51,624 bases of DNA from Cuspidothrix issatschenkoi CHARLIE-1 (GTDB taxonomy: Bacteria > Cyanobacteriota > Cyanobacteriia > Cyanobacteriales > Nostocaceae), in contig NZ_PGEM01000072.1 in NCBI RefSeq assembly GCF_002934005.1, positions 3,973 to 55,596 on the forward strand. Direction: 5' to 3'. Position numbers and translations under genes: made by a program. The notes under the pieces are model-generated. The model did not search any database. It was given only the letters and a program-made list of their open reading frames with translations, and was not told the origin of the DNA. Below are positions 33,720 to 43,023 of the stretch, piece after piece. Position 1 is the first letter of the stretch. Each line of letters begins with the position of its first letter.

Positions 33720-36700
33720 ATGGAACTAACAAGATTTAATGAAATGCATTTTTTACCCGCTTTAAAGGATTTTTTTGGTGGGCTAAACGTACCTATTAAT
33801 TATATAGATGATAAGCCAACTTCGGCAAAGGAAATATTACAGAATACCTATAAAGATAATGATTCTTTTAGGTTAATTAATGATGTTTATTTTGTTGGGT
33901 TAGTTGATGATGCGGCTTTTAGTAAAAAGCAAGGTTTAGAGATTGATCAAATTAAATCTGATTATGATGGAATTTTGATTTTTGGGGTAACTTTAAATAA
34001 TCGTGATCATGGACAATTACCAACGCGATCGCAGTTAGCAGAAATATCACGGGCTTTTAATCGGGAGTTTTGTTATACTCCTGTAGTGATTATTTTTAAG
34101 TATGGCGATTATCTAGCATTTGCCAATACTGAAAGATTAAAATATAAGGATAATCGTGAAGGTGAGAAAGCGGGAAAAGTAACTCTATTACGAGATATTG
34201 ATATTACACAACCACATTCAGGACATCAACGTATTTTAGCAGAGTTGGCAATTCCCAAACAAGGTAAGGATCGGGTAGATTCTTTTGCTAAGTTATATGC
34301 TTATTGGCAAAAGGTACTTGATGTTAGTTTGCTGAATAAGAATTTTTACAGAGAACTTTCTAACTGGTATTTTTGGGCAGTGGGGCGTGTCACATTTCCG
34401 TCAGAGCCTACATTAATTGAAGCTCAGAATAAAAAAGTTAGTCTTGAAGATTTGCAAAAAGAACACCAGTCTAAAAATGTGATCCGTTTGCTGACACGAT
34501 TGCTTTTTGTTTGGTTTATTAAAGAAAAAGGGTTAATTCCTCCAGAGCTTTTTGAACTTGATGATTTACAAACCAACATACTTAAAAATATATCTCCCTA
34601 TCATGATTTAGGGTTATTTAAGCAGGTAAATCAAGATAGTATCTATTACAAAGCGATTTTACAAAATCTGTTTTTTGCGACGCTAAACTGTCCAATTAAA
34701 CCAATGGAAAGCCATGATAATCGTGTGAGAGGCTTTCGGAAGAATCAGTATTATGGACAGAATAGAGATGCTAATTTTTTGATGCGCTATGAAAAACATT
34801 TCCAAAATTCAGATCAGTTTGTGGAAATGATGAATAGTGTTGTTCCTTTCTTAAATGGCGGTTTATTTGAATGTTTGGATGATAAAACAAATAATATTTT
34901 TATTGACGGATTTTCGGATAATTTACCTAAAAATGAGCAGTTAATTGTCCCTGATTATTTGTTTTTTGGTGTTGAGGAGAAAGTTGATTTAAGTGCAGAT
35001 TATGGCGTAACTAATAAAGCAACTAAAGAGGTGGCAGTAAAGGGTTTAATTAATATTCTCAAGGCTTACAAATTTACAATTACAGAAAATACACTGATTG
35101 AAGAAGATGTTGCACTCGATCCTGAGTTGTTGGGTAAGGTATTTGAGAATCTTTTGGCTAGTTATAACCCTGAGACAAAAACGACTGCTAGAAAGCAAAC
35201 AGGCTCTTTTTATACGCCCCGTAAAATTGTTAATTACATGGTGGATGAAAGTCTCATTGCTTATCTAAAAAATAAGTTATTTAATCAAGAGTCTGGATAT
35301 AAAGAGGAAGATTTAGATCGGCAATTGCATCAACTTGTTTCTTTTGATGCTGTTAATCCATTTGAAGGAAATGCTGAGGTTCAGAAACGGATTATTAACG
35401 CTTTGGATAAATGTACTATTCTTGATCCTGCTTGTGGTTCGGGTGCTTTCCCGATGGGAATTTTACAAAAGATGGTACATATTTTATTTAAGGTTGACCC
35501 GAAAAATACGGAATGGAAACACCGTCAAATTGCCAGAGTTGAAGCAGCTATTAGTCAGTTAGAGGAGTTAGAAGAAGCTCAATATCGGGAGCAAGGTATT
35601 CAAGATTTGCAAGCCCAAATTCAGGATATTGAGGAGGCTTTTGCTAATAATGAGTTAGATTATGGGCGTAAGTTATATCTGATTGAAAATTGTATTTATG
35701 GGGTAGATATCCAGTCGATTGCTACCCAAATTTCTAAGCTGCGGTTCTTTATTTCGTTGGTGGTTGATCAAAAAGTTGATCCGAGTAAGGATAATTTTGG
35801 GATTCGTCCTTTGCCTAACCTCGAAACTAAGTTTGTGGCGGCTAATACTTTGATTGGCATTGAAAAACCTGCTCAAACAAATTTGTTTGATACGCCAGAA
35901 ATCAAGAAATTAGAAGCAGATTTGAAGAAGATAAGGCATCGTTTATTTAGTTCTAAATCTCCTGGTCATAAGCGCAAATTGAGAGATCAGGATAAGGCTT
36001 TGAGAGAAAAAATTGCTGCGGTTTTACAAAAAAATGGATGGGAAACTGATACTGCAAATAAATTAGCAAATTGGGACCCATACAACCAAAATATTTCTTC
36101 TCCTTTCTTTGATTCAGAGTGGATGTTTGATATTTCAGATGGCTTTGATGTTGTGATTGGAAATCCGCCTTATGTGCGTATTCAAGACATTCAAAATAGC
36201 TATCCAGACCTAGCTGCTTATCTCAAAAATCACTATATTGCAGCATCAGGAAGTTTTGATTTATATTGCTGCTTCATTGAAAAAGCAATTTCGCTAAAAA
36301 AAACAAAGGGTAGCATTGCTTATATTGTCCCTCATAAATTTTTTCAAGGAGCTTTTGGTAAACAACTTAGAGGATTAATTGCTAAAGAAAAAATGTTGAA
36401 TCAGATTGTGGATTTTGGATCTAGCCAAGTTTTTGATTCAGCGACAACTTATACCTGTCTGTTATTTTTAAGTAGTGGTAATGAAAGCTTTAAATTCAGT
36501 GAAATTCAGCCATTAGCTCAACAGTTAGACCTATCAAATATTTTAGACTTAGTAGGAAAAGAACATGATATAGAGACTGATCTAGTAAAAATTGGAACTA
36601 TTTCTAATAAAAAAGTTAGCGAAAAAGAATGGAATTTTGCTATTGGAGGGAAATCTGAAATACTTACTAAGCTAAGATCACAGCCCCGCACTTTAGCCGA

Positions 36701-37508
36701 TGTATGTAGTAAGATTTTTCAGGGAATAGCAACAAGTGCTGATAAGATTTACTTCTTAGAACATATCTCTGAGAAAAATGGAATAATTACGGCTTATTCA
36801 AAGTCTTTGAATCAAGAAGTAAAAATTGAGAGAGATTTTGTAAAGCCATTGTTAAAGGGTGCAGATGTCCACCGTTATCAAACATTAAACCATAAAACCT
36901 GGTGTGTTTTTCCATATAAACTTCAAGAAAATAAAGCAACTCTCTATACTCAATCTGAAATTCAAAATCTCTTTCCGATGGCCTGGCAGTATTTATTGAA
37001 TAATAAATTTGAATTAGAAAATCGAGAAAGTGGAAGGTTTAAAAATGAATGGTGGTGCTTTACTCGCCCTCAGAATATGACGGAGTTTGAAAGAGAAAAA
37101 ATTATTACTCCTGACATTGCTTCGGGTTGTCAAATGACACTAGATTATTATGGTTTTTACCATACAACAACTGTTTATAGTTTTATTTTTAAACAAGATA
37201 CCGAGGAATCATTAAAATACTATCTTGCTTTATTAAATTCTCAAGTTTTATGGTATTTCTTAACGGCAACAGGTTCAGTTTTAAGAGGTGATTACTTTAG
37301 ATTTAAGACAAATTACTTGATGCCATTCCCCATCCCCACAGCCACCGCAGCAGAACAAAAAGCGATAGAAGAATTAGTACAGAAATGTCTCAATGCCAAA
37401 GGTCAAAACTGCCAACAATGGGAGCAAGAAATAGATGAAAGAGTAGCGCGACTGTATGGATTAAGTGACCAAGAGATGCAGATAATAAAAGGGTTGAACG
37501 CGGATTAA
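33720..37508 (+). CDS. Eco57I/type IIG-like DNA methyltransferase (restriction-modification)
   Basis: A 1262-residue N6-adenine DNA methyltransferase. Motif I is CTILDPACGSGAFPMGILQK (about residue 570), the catalytic motif IV is VVIGNPPYVRIQ (about residue 815), and GVDIQSIATQISKLRFFISL precedes it. The N-terminal 450 residues (YDGILIFGVTL; IRLLTRLLFVWFIKEKGLIP) resemble the nuclease/scaffold part of type IIG and BREX PglX-like proteins. The C-terminal 250 residues are TaqI-like target recognition (KPLLKGADVHRYQ; LRGDYFRFKTNYLMPFPIP). It may methylate and also cut, or need a helicase partner, now broken upstream. The gene is intact while its neighbour is not, as in an orphaned methylase. Repeats flank both sides. 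Confidence 0.85.
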   Translation: MELTRFNEMHFLPALKDFFGGLNVPINYIDDKPTSAKEILQNTYKDNDSFRLINDVYFVGLVDDAAFSKKQGLEIDQIKSDYDGILIFGVTLNNRDHGQLPTRSQLAEISRAFNREFCYTPVVIIFKYGDYLAFANTERLKYKDNREGEKAGKVTLLRDIDITQPHSGHQRILAELAIPKQGKDRVDSFAKLYAYWQKVLDVSLLNKNFYRELSNWYFWAVGRVTFPSEPTLIEAQNKKVSLEDLQKEHQSKNVIRLLTRLLFVWFIKEKGLIPPELFELDDLQTNILKNISPYHDLGLFKQVNQDSIYYKAILQNLFFATLNCPIKPMESHDNRVRGFRKNQYYGQNRDANFLMRYEKHFQNSDQFVEMMNSVVPFLNGGLFECLDDKTNNIFIDGFSDNLPKNEQLIVPDYLFFGVEEKVDLSADYGVTNKATKEVAVKGLINILKAYKFTITENTLIEEDVALDPELLGKVFENLLASYNPETKTTARKQTGSFYTPRKIVNYMVDESLIAYLKNKLFNQESGYKEEDLDRQLHQLVSFDAVNPFEGNAEVQKRIINALDKCTILDPACGSGAFPMGILQKMVHILFKVDPKNTEWKHRQIARVEAAISQLEELEEAQYREQGIQDLQAQIQDIEEAFANNELDYGRKLYLIENCIYGVDIQSIATQISKLRFFISLVVDQKVDPSKDNFGIRPLPNLETKFVAANTLIGIEKPAQTNLFDTPEIKKLEADLKKIRHRLFSSKSPGHKRKLRDQDKALREKIAAVLQKNGWETDTANKLANWDPYNQNISSPFFDSEWMFDISDGFDVVIGNPPYVRIQDIQNSYPDLAAYLKNHYIAASGSFDLYCCFIEKAISLKKTKGSIAYIVPHKFFQGAFGKQLRGLIAKEKMLNQIVDFGSSQVFDSATTYTCLLFLSSGNESFKFSEIQPLAQQLDLSNILDLVGKEHDIETDLVKIGTISNKKVSEKEWNFAIGGKSEILTKLRSQPRTLADVCSKIFQGIATSADKIYFLEHISEKNGIITAYSKSLNQEVKIERDFVKPLLKGADVHRYQTLNHKTWCVFPYKLQENKATLYTQSEIQNLFPMAWQYLLNNKFELENRESGRFKNEWWCFTRPQNMTEFEREKIITPDIASGCQMTLDYYGFYHTTTVYSFIFKQDTEESLKYYLALLNSQVLWYFLTATGSVLRGDYFRFKTNYLMPFPIPTATAAEQKAIEELVQKCLNAKGQNCQQWEQEIDERVARLYGLSDQEMQIIKGLNAD

Positions 37509-37605
37509 ACGGATTACACAGATTGAGCGGATTAGGGTATCTGTTATAGTAATAGACAATTAAAATCCGTGAAATCCTTTAATCCATATAATCCGTGATT
37601 CTGAC
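37499..37605. repeat. Right flanking repeat with inverted copy
   Basis: GCGGATTAAACGGATTACAC...GATTGAGCGGATTA overlaps the last codons and stop of the methylase. About 30 bases later AATCCGTGAAATCC-TTTAATCCATATAATCCGTGATTCT is the inverted form. Direct and inverted copies can fold into a long imperfect hairpin, and the inverted copy mirrors the repeat left of the gene. Confidence 0.7.
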
Positions 37606-37626
37606 CACAATTAAATTTTCCAGTGT

Positions 37627-38343
37627 TTACACCTTGCTGCTCTCTGGTGGGTCAAACTTATACCCATAACCGCGTACAGTTTTAATAAACTCCGGCATAC
37701 TTGAATCAGTTTCCATTTTCTTACGGAGTTGACCAATATGCACATCCACAACTCGACCATCTCCCACATAATCACAACCCCAAATCTTTTGGATCAGTTG
37801 GGTGCGACTCCATGCTTGTCCAGGATGGGTAGCGAGAAAATGCAAAATATTAAACTCCAAAGCAGTTAAAGCTAAAGGTTTATTGTTAAGTGTTACTTCT
37901 CTTGCGTCTGAGTTAATGGCTAATTGGTTAAAAGTTAAGCGTTGTGATCGACTAGGCTGGATATAGCGAACCCGTCTTAACAAGGCTTCTACTCTAACTT
38001 CTACCTCAGCCAGACTAAATGGTTTAGTTAAAAAATCATCTGCACCGGCGGCCAGGACTTTAATTTTATCAGCTTCATCATTACGACTCGTCAGAATCAT
38101 GACTAAAACACCGGTGCGATTTTGCATTTCTTGACAAAGTTTATAGCCATTTGCATCTGGTAAGTTCCAGTCTAGAATCACTAAATCAGGATTTAATTGC
38201 TCAAACAATGTTATAGCAGTTTTACCATCCGCAGCCGATTCTATTTGATATTTCCGACTCAAGAAACGTTGAATGAGGTTACGGACAGTATAATCGTCAT
38301 CTACAATCAGAATCTTGGAATTGGTTGGGGAAAGCGTATCCAT
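37627..38343 (-). CDS. OmpR-family response regulator
   Basis: A 238-residue response regulator using the ATG at 38343 (MDTLSPTNSKILIVDDDYTV); the frame could extend 53 codons further, but that part is not regulator-like. The receiver has the DDD acidic pocket, the phosphoacceptor in LVILDWNLPDANG, TSR at the Thr/Ser position and FLTKPFSLAEVEVRVEALLRR. The C-terminal winged helix has LTALEFNILHFLATHPGQAW and VVDVHIGQLRKKME, ending IKTVRGYGYKFDPP. I cannot name the specific regulator or its kinase; there is no kinase nearby. Confidence 0.88.
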   Translation of the reverse strand: MDTLSPTNSKILIVDDDYTVRNLIQRFLSRKYQIESAADGKTAITLFEQLNPDLVILDWNLPDANGYKLCQEMQNRTGVLVMILTSRNDEADKIKVLAAGADDFLTKPFSLAEVEVRVEALLRRVRYIQPSRSQRLTFNQLAINSDAREVTLNNKPLALTALEFNILHFLATHPGQAWSRTQLIQKIWGCDYVGDGRVVDVHIGQLRKKMETDSSMPEFIKTVRGYGYKFDPPESSKV

Positions 38344-38562
38344 AGGGCAATCTATTATTGTTTTGGCAATTGGTTGTGATGATAGATGCTTACTTTTATT
38401 ATTGAAAGTTAGTTTACTCTCAACCCCTGATTTTACTTGCATCAACAAGATTAAAAGTATTTTGTTGCTTGATAGAGTACGATAATCTCTGGTAAATGCC
38501 ACCCTACTCTAGAGTTATTTTTAGGACTTACGCAAAATATGTTTGAAAGCCCGATTTTTTTT

Positions 38563-38590
38563 GTAGGGGTAATTCATGAATTACCCCTAC
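38563..38590. repeat. 28-bp perfect palindrome, AATTCATGAATT family
   Basis: GTAGGGGTAATTCATG and its exact reverse complement. It differs from the copy at 4986-5013 by GT for AC in the left arm and AC for GT in the right arm, that is, by compensatory changes that keep the stem perfect. Confidence 0.85.
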
Positions 38591-38785
38591 TCTCGTCCTC
38601 ACCTATCAAGTAACTACTCTGCTATAGCTAAATTTTCCATGAAGTTCGTGCAAACTTTAGACATCTTACTCTTAAAAAAAAGTATAAGTAATGTACAATT
38701 TTGGTATTTTTTAAAAAAATTTTTGTATAAATTAGAGACGTAAATAGATACAAAAAAGAAGATAGATATTCATATCTTCAGCAGT

Positions 38786-38825
38786 ATAAGATACCCGAAT
38801 CAAATAAAAAAATCGGGTATCTTAT
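38786..38825 (-). terminator. 13-bp stem-loop after the MoeB-type gene
   Basis: ATAAGATACCCGA (38786-38798) pairs exactly with TCGGGTATCTTAT (38813-38825) around a 14-base A/T loop, 34 bases beyond the stop of the gene at 38860. It probably ends or stabilises that transcript, though no T run follows the stem. Confidence 0.6.
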
Positions 38826-38859
38826 ATGCTAGATAAAATTGAGAATTACTACAGGGAAA

Positions 38860-40032
38860 TTAATACTGTGGCACAGAAGCATCTACTTCTTGACTCCAAG
38901 CACTAATTCCACCTTTGACGTTAGTTCCCACAATACCTGCTTCCTTAAGAATAGCCAGAGCCTTGGCAGAACGTCCACCCATTTTACAATGGGCAATTAA
39001 ACGGTGTCCGTTAACCAATTCTTTTACCTTAGCGACACCATCACCATTTTCAATATCTGGTAAAGGTACTAATACCGAACCGGGAATTTTGGCAATTTCG
39101 TACTCGTGGGGGTTGCGTACATCTAGCAGTACAAAGTCTTTTGCACCACTATCTAGTAATGCTTTTAATTCCTTGACGGTCATTTCTTGAATTTCCATCT
39201 GCTGTTTTGCTTCTTCTGCTTGCGCTTGGGGAATACCACAAAATTCTTCGTAGTCAATGAGTTTTTCAATCACTGGACGGATGGGGTTAGGACGCAGTTT
39301 CAACTCCCGGAATTTCATATCTAAAGCATTGTAAAGCATCAAGCGTCCACTGAGGGTATTACCTTGGCCAATAATGATTTTGACCGTTTCTGTGGCTTGG
39401 ATAACACCAATTATTCCCGGTAAAATTCCTAGTACACCACCTTCCGCACAGGAAGGAACCATTCCTGGTGGTGGTGGTTCGGGATATAGGTCACGATAGT
39501 TAGGGCCACCTTCGTAGTTAAAGACGGTTGCTTGTCCTTCAAAACGGAAGATTGAACCGTAAACGTTAGGTTTGTCTAGCAATACACAAGCATCGTTGAC
39601 TAGATAGCGTGTGGGGAAGTTATCAGTTCCATCCACAACAACATCGTAGGGACGAATGATATCTAAGGCGTTTTCTGAACTTAACCGAGTTTCGTATAAG
39701 TCAACCTGACAATGGGGGTTAATTTCATGAATACGGTTTTTCGCTGATTCAATTTTGGGTTTACCTACCCAGGATGTACCATGAATGACTTGACGTTGTA
39801 AGTTAGAAAAATCAACAACATCAAAATCAACAATACCGATGCGGCCTATACCGGCTGCTGCAAGATATAAAAGTAGTGGTGAACCTAGTCCACCTGTACC
39901 AATACATAACACACTGGCGGCTTTAAGGCGTTTTTGTCCTTCTAGCCCCACTTCTGGCAAAATTAAGTGGCGAGAGTAGCGTTCGTAGTCGTCTTTTGTC
40001 AACTGGATTTCATCCAGATTAGGATTTAGCAT
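38860..40032 (-). CDS. moeB: MoeB/MoeZ-type adenylyltransferase with rhodanese domain
   Basis: A 390-residue E1-like protein. Residues 1-250 form the ThiF/MoeB adenylation domain: YSRHLILPEVGLEGQKRLKA, VLCIGTGGLGSPLLLYLAAA (ATP site), and VDGTDNFPTRYLVNDACV. Residues 285-390 form a rhodanese domain (LLDVRNPHEYEIAKIPGSVL) with active-site Cys in IAHCKMGGRSAKAL. It activates the C terminus of a ubiquitin-like sulfur carrier (MoaD/ThiS type) and passes sulfur to it. A JAMM peptidase gene lies 33 bases upstream on the same strand. This MoeZ-like/JAMM pair resembles the CysO-dependent cysteine pathway of actinobacteria; no carrier gene is adjacent. Confidence 0.92.
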   Translation of the reverse strand: MLNPNLDEIQLTKDDYERYSRHLILPEVGLEGQKRLKAASVLCIGTGGLGSPLLLYLAAAGIGRIGIVDFDVVDFSNLQRQVIHGTSWVGKPKIESAKNRIHEINPHCQVDLYETRLSSENALDIIRPYDVVVDGTDNFPTRYLVNDACVLLDKPNVYGSIFRFEGQATVFNYEGGPNYRDLYPEPPPPGMVPSCAEGGVLGILPGIIGVIQATETVKIIIGQGNTLSGRLMLYNALDMKFRELKLRPNPIRPVIEKLIDYEEFCGIPQAQAEEAKQQMEIQEMTVKELKALLDSGAKDFVLLDVRNPHEYEIAKIPGSVLVPLPDIENGDGVAKVKELVNGHRLIAHCKMGGRSAKALAILKEAGIVGTNVKGGISAWSQEVDASVPQY

Positions 40033-40065
40033 AATAGGAAGATGCAGAATCTCAGAGTATTAATG

Positions 40066-40539
40066 TTAACTCAAAGTTGATAACTTTATGTGTGCAATTT
40101 TTTCAGGCTGAAACTGCTGCTTGTCATCAAGAGTCCAGCTTTGCAGTTCTCCAGCTTGACCTTTGTGTACAGATAATATCACATAAGAGTATTCTGTCCA
40201 AGCGTATATTCTATCCCATTCTGAAGGAATAGCTGGATAGTTAGGATGGGAATGATAGATACCAATAATATTTAAATTGCGGTTTCTGGCTTCTTTTTGG
40301 GTTTGTAACATGACTTGGGGAGCGATCGCATATCTTCTGCTGGTACTATATTCTTCTGGGTTTTCTGTAAAATTACCTTTTTGTGTATTCCAGACGTTTT
40401 CTGTGGGGATGATTTCTACTACAGTTTTATATTCATTATTTTTATACCCTAAAATTAGCCCACAGCATTCATCTGGGTAGGTTATTTGAGCATGGTTTTT
40501 GATAATTTCTATATGATTGGTTTTGAGTTGAATATTCAT
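40066..40539 (-). CDS. JAMM/Mov34 (M67) zinc peptidase
   Basis: A 157-residue metalloprotease of the JAB1/MPN/Mov34 family. The catalytic motif IIGIYHSHPNYPAIPSEWDR gives the HxHx(n)SxxD zinc site, and the upstream Glu is in YPDECCGLILGY. The frame starts 11 codons earlier, but the ATG at 40539 giving MNIQLKTNHIEIIKNHA is the normal start. Bacterial members remove amino acids or peptides from ubiquitin-like sulfur carriers (Mec+ type). It lies directly upstream of the MoeZ-like gene, with 33 bases between them, so an operon is likely. Confidence 0.9.
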   Translation of the reverse strand: MNIQLKTNHIEIIKNHAQITYPDECCGLILGYKNNEYKTVVEIIPTENVWNTQKGNFTENPEEYSTSRRYAIAPQVMLQTQKEARNRNLNIIGIYHSHPNYPAIPSEWDRIYAWTEYSYVILSVHKGQAGELQSWTLDDKQQFQPEKIAHIKLSTLS

Positions 40540-40591
40540 AGTACCTTGCAAACGCAGATAAACGCAGATCAAGAAAAAAGAGGGATAAATA

Positions 40592-40705
40592 TCAAGTTAA
40601 GAATCTAACTTTACCAGTATTAATATCATAGTAAGCACGGACAATTTTTAATCTGTCATCACGGATTAATCCATCTATAATTTGTGAATTATTTTGCAAT
40701 TTTCT
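40592..40705 (-). pseudogene. Beta-carbonic anhydrase C-terminal fragment
   Basis: The last 37 codons of an open frame read ARKLQNNSQIIDGLIRDDRL, then KIVRAYYDINTGKVRFLT and a stop. This matches the end of beta-class carbonic anhydrases (SxxIxxLVxxGxLxIVGAYYDLxTGxVxFL). Only this end is present. It is fused in frame behind a fragment of an HNH protein (40706-40792) and cannot be active. Confidence 0.6.
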
Positions 40706-41161
40706 AGCTTGGTATTCAATTTCCATATTATCTATAGATATTCGTTGCATACAATAACAACAAATATAGCCTTGTTCAGTCAACAATGTCCTTTCAAAAC
40801 TTGAGGAGAATGAGTAGTAACAATAAATTGACACTTGGGAAATGTTTTTCTAAAGCTAGAAATAACAATTCTTTGCCATTGAGGATGCAAATGTAAATCT
40901 ATTTCATCAATTAATATGATTCCTGTTCCTTTTCCTAGCAATATCATCTGCTGATATATCAAATTCTAATTTCTTTTTTTTACTTGTCTTTTGTAAAAGA
41001 GATACAAATTCTGATAAAAATACAGCAATACTATCTAAAATAGATGATTTACCTGAACCATTCACTCCAATAAAAACAGCTAAATCTGGAGGAAGTTTCA
41101 ATTTCAGTTCTCGAAAACCTCGAAAGTTTTGTAAATGTAGTTCTTCAATACGCATATTCAT
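40706..41161 (-). pseudogene. Septu-like ATPase (PtuA) plus HNH (PtuB) remnants
   Basis: Three pieces follow each other on the minus strand. From 41161 an AAA ATPase N terminus reads MRIEELHLQNFRGFRELKLK, with Walker A in FIGVNGSGKSSILDSIAVFL. After [11 protein letters not shown] the middle is deleted and the frame shifts. The second piece (to about 40790) carries Walker [18 protein letters not shown], and the His switch TTHSPQVL. A further shift leads to [16 protein letters not shown], the zinc/HNH start of TIGR02646/PtuB-type endonucleases. An SMC-like ATPase followed by this HNH protein is the make-up of Septu anti-phage systems, here reduced to about 450 bases. Confidence 0.62.
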
Positions 41162-41286
41162 AAATTGAATATAATTGTAAATTCAAAGCATCAACAAGAT
41201 GATATTTTCATCTTATCAAAAATTCCCGGTTTTACAACATGAAGAATTATTGTAATTTTCCTAACTTGAAATTATTTAATAATTAC

Positions 41287-41838
41287 CTAATCTCCATTTT
41301 CTGTTATCACCCTTTCTAAAGGTTTATCCCAACTATCAATAGGTAATTGAGAGACATAAGCAAAATCAAAAACTACTCCTATAGTTGGTTTCTTATCCCA
41401 ACCTGGAGAACTTAATAAACGGTCATAATATCCCCCACCATAACCTAAGCGGTATCCTTGGACATCACAACCTACGCAGGGAACAATAATTAAATCTACT
41501 TCTTCAATCTCTATTATGGGTGCTTCGTGGTGAGGTTCTGTAATACCATAAGCACCGATATTAATTATGTCATCGGGTTGCCAAGAATGCCAAACTAGAG
41601 ATTTATCAACACAACGGGGAAAACCCCAACGTTTATTAGTGTTGGTATACAATGAACTCAGATCAGGTTCTTGACGAAAACTGAAAAAAGCAAGAATTGT
41701 ATTTGCTTGATTAAACATAACTGAGTTTTGGATGTTGGTGGTGAGGCGATCGCTCTTTTCTCTCCATTCTAATAATGTCATTGACTGACGTTTTTGGAGT
41801 AAAGTCCGCCGCAGTTCTTTTTTATTTAGCTGAGACAA
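41287..41838 (-). CDS. 5-formyltetrahydrofolate cyclo-ligase
   Basis: A 183-residue enzyme that turns 5-formyl-THF into 5,10-methenyl-THF at the cost of ATP. The N-terminal helix KKELRRTLLQKRQSM, ILAFFSFRQEPDL, and the signature VPCVGCDVQGYRLGYGGGYY with DRLL are typical. The start is TTG (MSQLNKKELR). It stands between the wreckage of a Septu-type locus and the polysaccharide cluster, with no functional link visible. Confidence 0.9.
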   Translation of the reverse strand: MSQLNKKELRRTLLQKRQSMTLLEWREKSDRLTTNIQNSVMFNQANTILAFFSFRQEPDLSSLYTNTNKRWGFPRCVDKSLVWHSWQPDDIINIGAYGITEPHHEAPIIEIEEVDLIIVPCVGCDVQGYRLGYGGGYYDRLLSSPGWDKKPTIGVVFDFAYVSQLPIDSWDKPLERVITENGD

Positions 41839-41945
41839 TTTTAGATTTTAGATTTTAGATTTACAAGTAGGGGTAAAGCAAATAAACTTTTGCTAAACCC
41901 TAACTTATTTCTAGCAACTGACGTAAGAATTAAGATCAGGTGATA

Positions 41946-42012
41946 AGATCCCCGACTTCTTTTATTTATTGTGGGTATAAATTTTAAATTTATCACAATA
42001 AGTCGGGGATCT
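41946..42012. repeat. GATCCCCGACTT inverted repeat (MITE remnant)
   Basis: AGATCCCCGACTT (41946-41958) and AAGTCGGGGATCT (42000-42012) form a perfect 13-base stem. The interior has a second arm TTATTGTG/CACAATAA, so the whole folds as one long hairpin. It lies between two minus-strand genes. Confidence 0.78.
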
Positions 42013-42057
42013 GGGTGTCAACAATTGCTATAGCTGAATACTTACCAACTGACAAAT

Positions 42058-43002
42058 TTATGCAGCGTTTTTACGCCACCACTCAATAGTATTTTTCAAC
42101 CCTTCTCTAAATTCTACCTGAGCAGTGAAGCCAAAAGCCTGTTTTGCCCTTTCTGTATCTAAACAACGTCGAGGTTGGCCATTAGGTTTGTCGGTTTCCC
42201 AGACAATTTCCCCCTCATATTCCATCAATTCGCAAATTAGGGTAATTAAATCTTTGATGGAGATTTCGTAACCAGTTCCTAAATTGACGGGTTCAGCATC
42301 ATTATAAAACTGAGTTCCCATCACTATCCCCCGTGCAGCATCGGTTGAATACAAAAATTCACGGGTAGGAGAACCATCACCCCATACAGGAAGCTGCTTT
42401 TCTCCCTTTGCTTGGGCTTCTTGCACTTTACGAATTAAAGCAGGAATAACATGAGAACTTATCGGATCAAAATTATCTTCAGGTCCATATAAATTCACTG
42501 GCAATAGATAAATACCATTAAAGCCATACTGCTGACGATAGGATTGCAATTGCACTAACAAGGCTTTTTTTGCCACTCCATAGGGGGCGTTAGTTTCTTC
42601 TGGATAACCACTCCAAAGGTCATCTTCTTTAAAGGGGACGGGGGTAAACTTAGGATAGGCGCAAATAGTTCCTATACAGACAAACTTTTCTATCCCCTGT
42701 TGATAAGCTGCATGGATTAACTGAGTCCCCATGATCAAGTTATCGTAAAATAACTCGCCGGGTTTTTCTCGATTTAAACCAATACCACCCACATGGGCAG
42801 CTAGGTGAATGATAATATCCTGTTGGTCTGCCGCCCGTTGGCAATTTTCCCAAACCCGCAGATCACAATTGTGCGATCGCGTCACCGTAATTTTCCCACG
42901 ATCAGCGCCATTTTGACAGAGTTGATCTATCACCTGACGACCGAGAAAACCCGCTCCACCAGTTACAAGAATCCGTTTATTTACTAAATCTAAAGCTGTC
43001 AT
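42058..43002 (-). CDS. fcl: GDP-L-fucose synthase
   Basis: A 314-residue SDR epimerase/reductase (GDP-4-keto-6-deoxymannose to GDP-L-fucose). The NADP site is [19 protein letters not shown], followed by [20 protein letters not shown], the catalytic [18 protein letters not shown] and [20 protein letters not shown] (YxxxK), [20 protein letters not shown], and [16 protein letters not shown]. The N-terminal numbering and length are normal. It follows gmd by 21 bases on the same strand, so the two make GDP-fucose from GDP-mannose as one operon. Confidence 0.95.
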   Translation of the reverse strand: MTALDLVNKRILVTGGAGFLGRQVIDQLCQNGADRGKITVTRSHNCDLRVWENCQRAADQQDIIIHLAAHVGGIGLNREKPGELFYDNLIMGTQLIHAAYQQGIEKFVCIGTICAYPKFTPVPFKEDDLWSGYPEETNAPYGVAKKALLVQLQSYRQQYGFNGIYLLPVNLYGPEDNFDPISSHVIPALIRKVQEAQAKGEKQLPVWGDGSPTREFLYSTDAARGIVMGTQFYNDAEPVNLGTGYEISIKDLITLICELMEYEGEIVWETDKPNGQPRRCLDTERAKQAFGFTAQVEFREGLKNTIEWWRKNAA

Positions 43003-43023
43003 GATTTCTATTCTTGATCTGAA

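Larger units (their letters stand above)
38344..38859. other. Intergenic region with MITE end, palindrome and hairpin
   Basis: About 510 bases between two minus-strand genes. It holds a single MITE end (TTAGGACTTACGCA at 38521-38534), the 28-base palindrome at 38563-38590 and a hairpin at 38786-38825. The remainder is AT-rich with no coding potential. Confidence 0.65.

Noticed and set aside
38521-38590. A complete MITE with TTAGGACTTACGCA ends
   Set aside because: Only one end was found; no matching inverted end lies within the next few hundred bases, so it is listed as a solo end.
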